A stretch of 64,000 nt of DNA from contig JAVHNS010000010.1 of NCBI GenBank assembly GCA_036872755.1, positions 992,001-1,056,000 of the forward strand, in the 5' to 3' direction. The DNA comes from Orbilia blumenaviensis (lineage: Eukaryota; Ascomycota; Orbiliomycetes; Orbiliales; Orbiliaceae). Shown one piece after another: positions 38,686-50,501 of the stretch. The first letter of the stretch is position 1; each line of letters starts with the position of its first letter. The notes under the pieces were generated by a model. The model saw only the letters and a list, made by a program, of their open reading frames with translations, ran no database searches and was not told the DNA's origin. Both the position numbers and the translations under genes were made by a program.

Positions 38686-39998
38686 CTAGGTGGTCGAGGG
38701 GGGCACAGGGTCATCTGCACCCCCGAGATCGATATCGTCATCCGCGCCCTGAAAGAATAGGAACATCTGATCGGGCTCTCCAACTGAATGTTCCCCATCG
38801 TCATGGGGAGCATCGTCATCCAGTTCGTACTACGACTGTGTGGTGGCTCCCGAGTTCGTGTTCGCAGTGTTGTTATTATTGTTGTTGCTGTTTTCGGCGG
38901 AGGAGACAACCTTCTTCCAAGTATCCGCTTCTCTCCAAGCCCGTTCGCATTCCGCCTTGAGCTTATCATTAGCGTTGCCCAAGTCTCGCATCGCCTGATC
39001 GGTCAGCATTTTCTCGACCCCTCTGTCGCTATTGACCTTTTTCAGTTCCTCCTTCAATTCGTTGATGTATTGGACGGTTCGTTGAAGGATCGATCCCTTG
39101 TTCTTTTCGCAGCCAGGGACGATCTTTGCCAGCTCATTGATACCCTCGTTGATCGTTTCTCGCCGTCTTCGTTCAACTAGAAAAATGGTGAAGGATCGCA
39201 TTAGCAGGGGAATCCCTACAATGTGGTTGCTACATGCAGAGAATCATTCATACCTTCTTTGTGATTGTCCTTTCTAACTCTGTGCCACTCTTCGCTGCCA
39301 ACTTGTGGTTTTGTGATCGGTGCTGGGTGATTCGGGCGAGGAGGTAGAGGAGCCGGACCTGATGGGGCTGAAATGTGATCCTGGGCATTCAATAGACCAA
39401 AAGAAGGATCCATGTGATCTCCGGGCATCTGCTGCTGAGGCATTCCCATTCCTGGCATCATTCCACCGATCTGTGATAGTTGATGCTCCACCGGACTGAC
39501 CCCATTCAGCGTGCTCGTCCCGGGCGGTAGTGTATGAGGAGGCGAGCTTAGGCTTCCGTAGCTCGAGCCGGTGTTAACGGGCATGAAGCCAGGTCCTTGA
39601 GCTCCTCCTCCTCCTATGTTCGTAGTAGGCGATCCACGTTGAAACGAAGTAGAGGTCCTTCGGCTCGGCGGACCGTCGTCTTCGTCGTTGTGCTTTCGTT
39701 TCCTGTTCTGTGTCGATGAAGATCCTGCCGTACTTGGAGGCGATGCGTTAGAAGCATCACCGGCGGACTGTGGAGTGGCTAAGGGTTGTTTCGGAACGGT
39801 GTCCTCGTAGTCCGAGGGCTCGGTTTGGTTCTGCATGGCGATCGCTTGTTGGGCAGTGGATTGGGCTACGTGAGCCATCATGGTCAGTAACGTCTTTGTT
39901 GGTTGGATGGATATCGGCGTCCTCGAGGCAGGAGAAGAAGAGGGAAAAAGAAGCGCTCGAGGGTGAATTATTGAAAGGCTATTGGCAGCTGAAGCCAA
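38686..39998 (-). CDS. CBF1: CBF1-type bHLH transcription factor
   Basis: Cbf1-type factors bind CACGTG E-boxes and act in sulphur and respiratory gene control and, in yeast, at centromeres. Exon 1 is 39998-39254 and exon 2 begins at 39176 after a 77-nt intron that splits the basic region. The join restores EWHRVRKDNHKE-VERRRRETINEGINELA, with the E-box-reading Glu and Arg residues, followed by helix 2 with GSILQRTVQYI and a coiled coil. Upstream is Ser/Pro/Gly/Met-rich. An alternative start is the ATG pair at 39881/39878. The frame meets a TAG at 38832-38830, but the same frame then encodes 47 strongly acidic residues to a second TAG at 38688-38686. Either an 81-nt intron (38830-38910, weak donor GTTGTC, acceptor at the TAG) removes the stop, or the protein ends at 38830. 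The bHLH call is firm; the C-terminus is not. Confidence 0.88.
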
Positions 39999-40090
39999 AA
40001 GGCGATATGTGAGACAAAGGGAAGGGAGGATGTTGTAGAAGAGGAAGGCAGATGTCGTCAGATGGGGCAGCCGAGAAGAATATATATCAC

Positions 40091-40098
40091 CACGTGAT
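40091..40098. promoter_or_regulatory. Cbf1-type E-box (ATCACGTG) upstream of the bHLH gene
   Basis: The plus strand reads CACGTGAT; its reverse complement ATCACGTG is a perfect match to the Cbf1 consensus RTCACRTG. It lies about 93-100 bp upstream of the proposed start at 39998. Flanking CCACG and CGTGG repeats add local symmetry. This suggests autoregulation, by inference only. Confidence 0.5.
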
Positions 40099-40392
40099 AC
40101 CGTGGTGGACCTGCAGAAGCTCAGTATAGACTCGGGGCAGAGCAGATGATCAAGAAAAAAAAAAAACCAGCCAAGGAACCAAACCTGTTGGAGGCACCTT
40201 AGTTGAAGAAGGGACGGACGGAAGACGGGGATCTTGCAGTAGGCGAAAGACAGGAGCCCTTTTTGTTTTTCCCACCAGGAGAAGATCTGATAGGGTGAAG
40301 GGCGGAGAGAGAAAGGAAGGGTGGTGATAGGACAGGAAGCGTAGGGTTGGTTTGGCGGAGGAGGGATAGATGGGGGGATATGGACAGTACAG

Positions 40393-40445
40393 GACTGGAG
40401 CCAGAACTAGAGCCAGAACTGGAGCTGGAGCTGGAACTGGAACCG
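40393..40445. repeat. Hexamer-like tandem repeat (CTGGAG/CTGGAA/CCAGAA)
   Basis: Six-base units of the form CTGGAG, CTGGAA, CCAGAA and CTAGAG repeat about eight times. Similar CAGCAC repeats follow at about 40516-40533. Both lie in the bHLH upstream domain outside any supported coding region. Confidence 0.75.
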
Positions 40446-43400
40446 GATGATGGAGGGGTGTGGGAAATAATGGCGGTGGCGGGTTCGTTCTGGGAGGGAG
40501 CGGGATGCGTTGTCCAGCACCAGCACCAGCACCAAGTAACCACAACCACCACTCCCACGACAACCAGCAAGCAAGCAAGCAGCCAGCCAACAGGCAAAGT
40601 ACCAGGTAAATGGGCAGGCAGGAAGGCGGGCAGCATGTAAAGCAGAAAGCACGCAAAAAGGCTGCAACGGGTCTTTACATCACGTAGGCGACGTGGTTGG
40701 CTCGAAATGGTACTAACCTTTTTTCTTCTTCTTTTGTAACTGTCTACCTCTCTCTCTCTCTCCCCTCTCTTTCACTTTAACTCTCCAACTCTAGCTCTGA
40801 GTCTTCCTCTCTCTCTTTCTCGCTCACACCTCAACTCGGCCGTCAAACAAGAATGCCGGGAAGTTGCTGCCGTATCGGGTCGCCAGATTGTCAGCTGTCG
40901 TGGAAGGTCGTAGGAAAAGAGGTTGAGTCGTCGATCCTAGCTATGGATGGAGGAATGGCTGTATGTCGATGATGGGTGTCGAATGTTGATGGTCGATGGT
41001 TATATGTGATACCGTCCCAAAAATAATACCGTCGGATCAAATCCAAATATAACAATAGAGTCGTCGTCCTCCGATTGAAACTTTTTTGGTACTTTTTTTT
41101 TTTTAAGTGGAAAAAAAAAAAAAAAAGGTACCGCCGACAGACCGAGGAAAAAACAAATAACCGTAATCTGAAGATCTGGATATAGTAGTATATTAATGAC
41201 CCATTCACTCGCTTCCAGAAACCACAAAGCTTAAACTCGGGTGGGAAAATTATTCGTCCGAAATGCGAAAGAAAGCTCAAAAAAGGGAAACGAAATAGAA
41301 AATCAATAAAAAATGAACATAAAAATACAATAAAAAGCACGAGCCAGACAAAGGTGGGATGACCTTTTGCTAAACAGAATCCCGTGATATAAAGTAAGGT
41401 ATAAAAACGGGCCGTATCCGTCAAAAACGAATTCAGAATATGGGGTGTCTCCAAGTAAAGAATTAATCGAAAAGGGAAGAAATCAGGTGAGAAGAAAAAG
41501 GGAAAACGGCCAAAAGGTTATAGCGGGAGAACAAAAGTCACAACCTCAAAAGAAGAAGGCCGAGAAGGTAATGATTGGCTGTTCAAAAGAGGGAACCAAC
41601 GAAACGAACGGGTGTCTGTCCGTATGTATGTATGTAGCTGTGTATGTATGTATGTCTGGATGTATGCATATAAAAAAAGAAGCTATTGGGAAACGAGTCC
41701 AACCGAAAAGTAAAACCTTTGTCTGGTTCGAGAATTGCTCAAAAGGGTCTTAGCCTTAGCCAGTCCGGTCGACGGTGCCAGTCAGAAACTGGCATGCGGT
41801 TCTGCCGGAAAATAAAAAGAAAGACGCAAAGATGAGCTGCAGCAGGCGAGCAGGAAAAAAAAAAAAAAACCAGCTAGTAGCAAAGGCAGTAGGTAAAGAC
41901 GGCCGGGCTACGGCTGCTGCTGGAGCAAAATGAGGAACAGGAAATATTGATTTCTCTGGTAGTGGGATCGATTGGAGGGGGAAACGGGTGTGGGAGGAAT
42001 CGAGCGTGGTTGGCCAGGTGCTGCCCCCATCAAGGCAAGTTTTAAAGGGAGGTGTGAGGAGGTGTGGGTGGTTAGCCCTCTGGCTGGCTCGCCAGTTGTG
42101 GGAGTCCGGAAGGGCTGACGAATGAGCGAGAGGTGGGTCTATAAACACAACCTCATGGTCCAAATTATAACAAGGACTTAGGTATGTACTTTCTCTGAGA
42201 GAAAGAAGGCAGATGTACTCTCGTCGCCTGCACCCGAGGGAAGGAGGATCGATATGGGAAAGAGAGAGTGGGAGAGTAGTAATATACCTATGCTGATTCG
42301 ATTTGAACAGACGGCGAAAGAAAGAAAAAAGAAAGAAAAAGATAGTCTTTGCCTCTGCCAAATCAAACAAATAAAGGAAGAAAAACCTCGTGAGTGCGAT
42401 TCGAGGGAACGAGTGTATGTTAAGAGTTAAGTAAGTCAAGGGAAAAGAACTGACTTGCTTTATGGCCGGCTGCCAATAAGAATATATAAATAAGCAAAAG
42501 TGGGGGAAAGGAAAGGAAAGCACAGATATCGTAACGATGCTTCAAAAGAAAAGCGCAAAAACAGGCTAGGCAATATCATCTGTAAAGGTTCTGGTCTAAA
42601 CCTCAAGATCGGATGCTGCGACCGTAGCGAGGGGAAAATAAAACAGAGAAGAGAATAGAATGGAACAAAATGAAAGAAAAGAAAAAGTGCCCATCGAATA
42701 AGGTTACCTACTTACTAGTCGAGGCTCATAAAAACAGCGGATTGGGGTGTTTTTTTTTTTTTTTTATAAAAAAAAGGGAAATGGAAGAAACAGCTGACAC
42801 CAAAGGGAACTTTTAGGGAGAAATAAAGATGCGGATGTATAATAACCTTAAAAGATGGTGCTGGGTTTAAGGGTATTGCGAAAGATATCCCACATGTAAG
42901 GGTTATCGAGATTTTTTTATTAGATCGAAATCAAGAAGGAAGAATATTCATAAACAAAGTACATAACTATCACCTTACCTTAGAACCAAAAATACTTAAT
43001 GTCTCGAGTAGTTCCAAGCAAGTTTATTGGATTTGCAGGCGAGGTGCTCTTTCGTTATGCAAGGAAAATGAAGATTGACCAGGTGCTTCGACTTATTGCT
43101 TTTTCCCCTGTTCTGTATGGATGTGCGTCTGTTGATGCTGGGTGAAAAAAAAGTGGGTCTCCGGGGGGGATAGGTTGCGTCTGTATGTCGTCTGGCTGGC
43201 TTAGTTGACTGAGGCTAAGGCGGCGAATGGCAAACGGGCGTGATATGTGTCGACGTCGAACCTGGGAGGGTGTGGTCTGGGTGTGGTCCGGTGTGTGTGC
43301 CTCGGAAGCTGATATTTCCTGCAGACGGGTGATATGCGAAGGCAGGAGATCCCAAGTGGGAGGTCTAAAACCCCAGACAGACAGACAGACAGGAAAGAAA

Positions 43401-43922
43401 AGAAAGAAAGAAAAAAGAAAAATGTAAAAGCCGGCGATGTAAAATGAAGTTTGAGGAAAAAGGAAAGAGAGAAGGGAGAATGACAGTTTAAGAATAAAAT
43501 TAACAGCTGTACGTTTGGACTATGGTACTAAACCGTCGTTGATAGTGTCCTGCTGATGGTATGGAGTAGTATGGTATTGAAGTGTGTCTTTTTGGTCTTT
43601 GTCTTGCTGTGACAATATATGTCTCTCTTCCCCACAACGGGACCCGTAGATGCTCGCCTGGTTGAAGAGCTTAAACGAGAATTTTACCTTGAGCAACCTT
43701 GACTTATCAAGGCTTACTACTATTTGCCCCCGTCTTCGTAAAAATTGTGTGTGTGCCGTATTATAATTGCAGAACAGGGAGAAAAATAAGAGGTTTAGCT
43801 AAACGCAATGAATGATAAAATGATAAAATAAAAAGAGGAAGAAGAAAATATAAAAAAAAAAAAAAAAGTAATAATAAAAGGACGAGATCAGCTGCGTGGC
43901 TAGAACGTAAAATATATATATC

Positions 43923-43953
<31 letters not shown>

Positions 43954-46476
43954 GAAAGTCGTCTTTATGGAACGGTGTGGTAAAGGGTTCAAACGAAGGT
44001 CGTAGCTGCAAAGGACATAAAGGGCATCGAAGGGGAAGGAATGTGATGAGGGGTTTGGTGGCGGTCAGGAGTGTGGCTTGGATGGAAAGGACTTGACTGC
44101 TGCCCAGATTCGGAGTTTACAGGCGGAGTGACGGTCAAGTCGTAATCAAAGGCCTTGGTATCAGGGAAATATCGACTGTTCCCGGTGAGCTGAGAAAAAA
44201 TCCTCTCCGTAGGCCTAATTGCTACCAAGCCAAAGAAATGGGAAGGCTGGTAACAGGAAAAGGCTGTTTTGATAGTATACCGGGGTGGAGGTTCGGGAAC
44301 GTTGGGCGCGGGTGAGAAGTGCTGGGATGAAATATCACAAGTCAAACCGGAACCAAAAAACAAAACTGCCCGTTTTCTGTCCGAACTGTCCCAAACAGAA
44401 ATGTTGGATCGAAAGAAAGGGGGCCCAGATATCAATGTCGTAATAACTAAGATCTCGGAACAAGGCCAAACTGATAACAACAATTCGATAAGACGGGTTA
44501 ACGTTCCAAAAGATCGTTTCGAAAGTACTAGTTCCTTTTCGCCAGCTATATACGTAAAAGAGAATTGGCTTTTCGAATTCGCTTTCGTTTTTTTGTGCAA
44601 TCGTTCAAGTTCGAGCTGTCGTCCAGGCTGTTTCGAAGCGTGATCCAGGGAATACTGAAACAAGGACAAGGCTACACAAACTTTTCGCTCAAAAACAACC
44701 AAGCTAGGACGTGCGTCAGAAGCAAGAAAGCGCAATCAGATCGTTCTCGACATGCATCAAAACAAATCGTGTTAACAAAAATAGTGGGCAGAAAGCGAGC
44801 GCGTGATGATGATAATGGGTCAATTGGATAGACAATCGTTAAAGAAGGGAGGGGCTGTTTGTTCCTAAAGAATGTACGGTGCTCAACGTTTAAACGTTTT
44901 TCGTGGGCAAATAATAATATAATGGACGGCTTCGAGTTCTCTAGAGCTAGGTCTCGGATCGAACCGATTTGCAGACTTGCAATGTAATTAAGTTTTGCGA
45001 TGTTACTGCTACAAGTCCGTATCTCTGTCCTTAGACATAGGCGATGGTGTTTTTCTCTCTCTTCCAACTTCGAAATCCAACCAATATACAATGGGATGTC
45101 GTGAAATATAACAACTTGAACAAGAGAGTGAACTTGTCGGATGGGGGTGAAACAGCAGCGAGTGTCGGAAAAAACTAAGTATTAGAGAAAGGCACGAACG
45201 AAAGTCGACAAAAGGAGGGGGGAGGAGGAGGAGGAGGAGGAGGAGGGGCACGCAGCGCAAAAGAGGGATGACGAAGGAAGATGGAAGAAAGTACACAGAA
45301 AAAGCGTGACGACTTGAGACTTTTAAACCAGAACTCTCTTAACCTCCCAAAATGCAAAAAAGACACGGATCAAATTGAATAAAGCCTTAAATGACGGTTC
45401 TAATAATAATCAATTTTACGATTTGCGCGTGTGTCTTAATCGATATAGTTCTTCCCACATCCGCGGCTCCTTCCCACCCCCCTTTAATGTGCGTAGGAAA
45501 GAGCAATATCGCGAAACGGCTGTATTATAATACGGCCGGTGACGGGGTGAAGTTGCTAGGTGGGTGATGCCTGCTTCCCCATACATACTAGATAGTACTC
45601 ACCTACTTCTTTCCTACTAATACTAGGTAGCTGGGGTTAAGTCGAAAAGAAAGGCCACGACCGCACCCACGGACAGGTGCCGGCGCCCTGGCACGTCAGT
45701 TACAGGAGTACGGGACACGGGATTTCTCTGAGAGGAAGGGGTGGCCCAGGATGTCGACTCGAGACACGCCTCCAATGCCCAAGTGGAGAACTTTTCAACC
45801 GCCATTGAACTCTTCGAGACATTCCGAAGAATATCCAAACGGCATTTACCATAGAGATGAAGAGTTCAGAAACAGTCGGCAAAAGGGCCACCCCTCAATT
45901 GATCGAGCAATTCCTCAGCAAGAGCTCGCGCTATTCACTTTTTCGACCTTCACAGGTCCAGAATTTACCTTGCATAAAATGTTAAAAAGTCCACCAGTGG
46001 TTGCGCCGATAAGTACCTGCAGAAGCTTAAAACTGGTACGCGGTTCCTGGGACAGATGAATTACCAATTACAAGCTATTTGCGGGAAAAAAGAACCAATT
46101 TCAATATGAGCCCTTCTTTATGCTTAATTACATGCACGGCGTGCATATTGTGCCTGCATATTAACGTCCTCGGAGGGCAACAATTAAACAACGAATTATA
46201 AATTTTGGAATTTGCTCTGCTAAAGGGGGAATAATTGGGGAGAAGCGCCGCCGAATATCGCGATATAAAGTCCTCAAAAGTAGAACGCTGGGACGAGCTC
46301 ACGGGACGGAGGAATAACGTAAAATAGCACCAGGAACTAGTGCATTTGCTGTGCCTCGTCGGTATTCCTATCAAAAAACGAACGAGCAAAAAACCAAATA
46401 AAAATGCTGAGATAGATCTCATCCAACATGCATTACAGAGATGAGGGCACGAAGATAGGAGATTATCGATATCCAA

Positions 46477-46709
46477 CTATGCCGAACACTGCATGTCGTT
46501 GACATCCTTCTGCTTGTTGGCCTTCTCGTCCGCTGAAGCCTAATGAACATGAAACAGGGTGCCATGTCGTCAACAAGTGCTGAGCCTCTTTGCTCCTCCT
46601 GACACTGCTCACCAAAGATCCATGCAACACCTGATTTGCACGGCCAGGGACAGTCAGGTACCGTTTCCTCTTCTGGAACCTTTGGACCCACTGGCCTACT
46701 CGACTTCAT
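46477..46709 (-). CDS. Candidate small two-exon gene
   Basis: Exon 1 46709-46613 and exon 2 46532-46477 join across an 80-nt intron (donor GTGAGC, acceptor CTTCAG) to give 50 residues. Exon 1 carries VPEEETVPDCPWPCKSG and exon 2 a charged KANKQKDVNDMQCSA tail. The same frame is open upstream of the ATG for 19 further codons, so an earlier exon is possible. The opposite strand (46636-46860 +) is also open and plausible, so the call is weak. No family is recognised. Confidence 0.22.
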
Positions 46710-47886
46710 CACAGACCCACCTGCCTCGTCTGAATCTGCAAGCTCAGACGAGTTATGGCTAAATTCTACAGACAAACCGGAGTCTGCTCTGCGTACAAGT
46801 ACGTCCGTATGTACGCTCAGGATCGGATTACTTGCGGTTCGTCTTCAAAAACCTAGTTAACTTGCTCAATTGATATTAATTGATCCGCAGGGGAAAGTAA
46901 TAAGCCTTTATTCTTTATAAAACTCAAAGCTAGACACCTAAGTACCCTCGGGTATGAGGTTCGGGAGCTGTGGCGCAGAGGTATCAAAAGAAACCTATCG
47001 GCGGCAATCATGCATGTCTATATGAACCGCATTGCATTACAATTGATCCTACCGTTCACCCCCATTCATTGTAATTACATTCATGTATGTCTCGCCGGCC
47101 ATCATAAAAACTGACCCATATTCCTTTATGCCTTGATTCCAGTTCATCGTACGGCCAATGATCGATCAACTCCACCCGTTAATTTTGGCTTGGGGAGGAC
47201 AGCTCGCAAGAAATCCGAGCTCTCCCGTGATATCCGAACTCGCCCCCAAATATATCCCGTCCGAAAGCCCATCAATTGCTGCTTTCTTGCCCCCTTCGCC
47301 AGCTTCTCAAACACTTCAACAGATATCCTAGCTAGATCACCAATCCGAAGGAGGGAAAAAAAAAAGTAAATGATCATGCTTTTGTAAGAGCGCAAAGGAC
47401 CCTGATCCGATTGAGTATTGTATGTACGGGACGGCATAGGTTTAGGGGATTGCCATGTCGAATATTCACTTTTTGGCTAGCTTCTTGAAACCGGCCCGTC
47501 AGAACAAAAACCCATATCACTAGAATATCTTACAGCGGCACACGTGTACCCCCAATTGGGGCCGATGGGCATCGATATCGCAACAGCAAATTTAGCTACA
47601 CTTCGTCAGAATCTCGCGCCGTTCGCCTGAGTTTTCCGTGAGGTTCGAGTAAACTTGTTCAAGTTGTGTTCCGTGTCTCCTCAACAACCCCTGGAGACTT
47701 TCAAACATGAACTCTTTCTCCCTTGTGATAGTGACAAGTCCTTCCCATAAAGGTCCACAACTTGAACTTTTCGTTTGAAGCCCGAGCCGTGTCTTCTTTG
47801 TTTACTCTTTCGAAAGGCAGCAAAGTGTCATGACTAAGTCCTGACAATTGCCGCTTTGCACTGCCCACTACGCCTGCGCTGGGAGT

Positions 47887-47923
47887 ATATTTTGGTTTAT
47901 TTTGGTTTATTTTGGTTTATTTT
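47887..47923. repeat. 10-bp tandem repeat (TTTTGGTTTA) x3
   Basis: Three or more perfect copies of a ten-base unit are followed by T9 and AT-rich sequence in a gene-free stretch. No function is suggested by the context. Confidence 0.85.
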
Positions 47924-49632
47924 TTTTTATTTAGAATTTAAAATAAAATAAAAAGGGGAGAAGTTTTACAAAGCAAAACGTCCGGAAGAACCTGTCGCAA
48001 AAACACGGCAAATTTTTCCTCTATCCATGGGCGTGCGCTTGAATTAACGGTTGAAAAGTAAAGTGATCCCCGAACAGCTAGCAATTCGTTAATTGGGTCT
48101 TTTTGTTTAAAAAGTCACCCCCTTGGGTCTGCATGACGGTTTTACAGGAAGGTTACCTTTTGCGCGCATGTGTAAATTAATCTACACGATCTCTTTTCCG
48201 TAGCAAGGACCAGGAGTCACGTTCTTTTTTCCTTCTATGCAGCCTTTCGAATAAAAGTGGAGCCAGCTTACCCTTTGCACGGGGAACAGGCTCCGTGTAC
48301 CACCCCTGGGAGCTCAATCATGAAAACCACCCTAGCCCGTGCTCGAGATGCTAGCTTCCTTGGCTTGGGTATGGAGCCGGAGTAAGAGACTTGAATGGAC
48401 TCGAACACCTTCGATAAATTGGAAGTGGAAGCGCATGCAGCATCACAGTGGGAATAACATGGGACCAAAGATCGAATGACGAAGCAAAGAAAGGCACCAC
48501 TGAAGTGATCCGACAGGTCGCCGGTTTCTGTCCAATCGGGTCATATGCTCGAAGCTGTAGCTCACAGAACATGAAGCTCCAGTCCTTTCCCTTCCAGCCA
48601 GCATAGCGCCCTTTGCTTCGTCGATGTTGGACTTCTTCTCTTTCTGCCTTCTCTCATCTGGGGATTTCGTTTACTAAAAGCTTAGCTATCGGATTTGATC
48701 ACATGAAAGATGAGTCTATTCTCAACATTTTTAACGCTCAGGTGACCGTCAAATCCCTGGTCGATAACCGTAATCAAGTTTTCTTGAATTTCCTGCGCCT
48801 TATCGATATCGCCGCATGGCGGAGTACGGTACGTACTTGCATACAGCTCGTGTGTGTTCACACATTAAATGTCTTAAAAAGGCACCGCTCTTGTCTCGCA
48901 CAAAGTGGTGTCACGAGGTTCACCGAAACCTCTTCGACTTTTTTTTTTATAGAAAGAAAAGTATTAAGACCGAGATCGATGACCGCACAGCCGGATTCGG
49001 ATTCGGTAGCCCACAGCGCACGGCTGCGGGTAGACGCTTTTTTTCTAATTCGTTCAAGTATTAATCCTTTTTTTCTTTTTAGTTGACTCGGCTAAGGGTC
49101 CTTTCCCACAGGAGTGGGTAGACGATGGATGCTACCGCGCTGTTGCAGCTTGCAGAGACGGCCCCGGACTGTGCATACACGTACAGTACACCATAGGCTG
49201 ATTCTGCTTGTCACGAAGGGTGTTCTGCTGACCCTAAGCAAGAGAAGGAGGGGCGTGAGGAAAGTCTGCTTTAGGCGATACCTTTCTTTTCGATAGGCTG
49301 ACCCATGGCTGAAAGGATCAGCCAACCTGTGAGATTTGATAAGAGATCTTAACAATAAATACTTAAGTACGTATATATATAGATCTAGAATCATCCTTCA
49401 AGGCTTCTAGGTAAATTCCGGATGCACGAAATGATATAATATTGTAGTTGGGTCTCCCGTGATACATGCAATGCATATGGGAGGCGTTCCACGCCCTGGA
49501 GTTGCACGAACATCCCACCATAACATATCGCGTCGTGACTTCGGACTTCAGGCGGTCTGGCTCTTTCCTTTCCTCAGGCAATCGCATGTGTGGAGGCGAA
49601 GTAGCGATGTTAAGTCTCTCATTTAGTTATTT

Positions 49633-50320
49633 TCACTTGTCTTGATCTAGTTGAGAGTGATAATAGTCCCTCATTGTAGCCGTGTGGGTTAATGTTGACT
49701 GGTCCTCACGGGTCTGCACATCCAGCTTGGTAGGCTTCTGGTATCTACCGACGGTCGTAAGCATAGCCTGAAAAATAATATGAGATGTCGATAGAACGCC
49801 CGGAATCACGGACTGCTTGCCAGCTACACGGTTCCCATATATGCATGTCCAGCAATCGTGATAAGGCAAGGTAAAGCCGTGTTATGAACCGTAAGGCTTA
49901 CCATGGAGGGCAGATGCGTAAATTCGAACCGGTGCCGGTCCAAATATCAATAATAGAATGCACATACCTGCCGACTACGCGATAGTGTCGACCGACCTGC
50001 AGGCGGAATCTGGCACCCGGCTTGTCACCTTCCGTTCCCCAAGCTAAGCTCCCTCTTCGATCTTTGGCGACAGTCAAGCCATGATTGCGGGGCAAATAAT
50101 GGCGGTGTCGATAAGATGGCTCGATAAGCTCAGATAGGACAAGGTTGGTGTGGCTGGGGGAGCTGCAGCCCTCCTCAACACGTAATGTGGAATGCAGTGC
50201 AGCTCTAACAAACTCAAACCTCGTCAGCCAATCCTGCGAGAAACTACCTGATCCTGGCTTCAGCACTCTGAACATCAATCGAACTACCTCTCGCATTCTC
50301 CCCCCTGCATCGCCAACCAA
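49633..50320 (-). CDS. Candidate hypothetical gene divergent from the USP-like gene
   Basis: The frame 50320-49968 is open for 117 codons and reaches a strong donor CAG|GTATGT at 49967. A good acceptor TTTTTCAG ends at 49768, giving a 200-nt intron. The second frame, ending at 49633, encodes a charged tail (REDQSTLTHTATMRDYY). The phases of the two exons do not join cleanly in the best-looking frame, so the model is incomplete. There is no recognised family. The start would lie 181 bp from the USP-like gene start, in a divergent arrangement. Confidence 0.22.
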
Positions 50321-50501
50321 ATAACGTACCGACCTTCAACTGCATCAAGCCTTGTTGCTATTGATCCTTATCTTCTCTCCTCTCTTCTCTGCTTCTGAAG
50401 CTCCATTTCGAACCCTTCCAACCAGCCCAATACCCACCGGCCTGGGGTCTGTAAGCCTCCTCTTGCCGACGGTCCGACCTTTGACCATCCCACAACACGA
50501 C

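Larger units (their letters stand above)
39999..45400 (-). promoter_or_regulatory. Long minus-strand CT-rich leader/promoter domain of the bHLH gene
   Basis: Upstream of the bHLH start the minus strand is pyrimidine-rich for about 5 kb, mirroring the STE12 leader. Open frames such as 40150-40656, 41756-42523 and 43989-44735 on the minus strand are low-complexity or lack motifs, and I treat them as products of the bias. The frame at 43989-44735 (248 codons) is the least repetitive and is the one to check for expression. Homopolymers include A29 at 43923-43951 and an A/T pair at 41092-41104 and 41111-41126. Leader exons and introns are likely but cannot be placed. Confidence 0.45.
45401..50501. 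other. Gene-poor stretch with two weak gene candidates
   Basis: Apart from the two candidates annotated separately (46477-46709 and 49633-50320, both minus), I see no recognisable gene. The frame at 45751-46059 (+, 102 codons) has a balanced composition but no motif. The minus frame ending near 47144 contains a coding-like stretch (IGDLARISVEVFEKL). A tandem TTTTGGTTTA repeat is at 47887-47923. Confidence 0.4.

Noticed and set aside
38649..38969. 106-codon minus-strand frame overlapping the bHLH 3' end
   Set aside because: Wrong frame relative to the acidic tail and the coiled coil; Arg/Thr-rich shadow.
41756..42523. 255-codon open frame on the minus strand
   Set aside because: Same pyrimidine-bias effect, with Phe/Ser/Leu runs and no family features.
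43989..44735. 248-codon open frame on the minus strand
   Set aside because: Less repetitive than its neighbours, but no motif, no intron signals and no recognisable family; kept only as something to test for expression.
46971..47035. tRNA-like A-box (TGGCGCAGAGGTATC)
   Set aside because: No B-box (GGTTCGANNCC) follows at a usable distance and no acceptor stem pairs.
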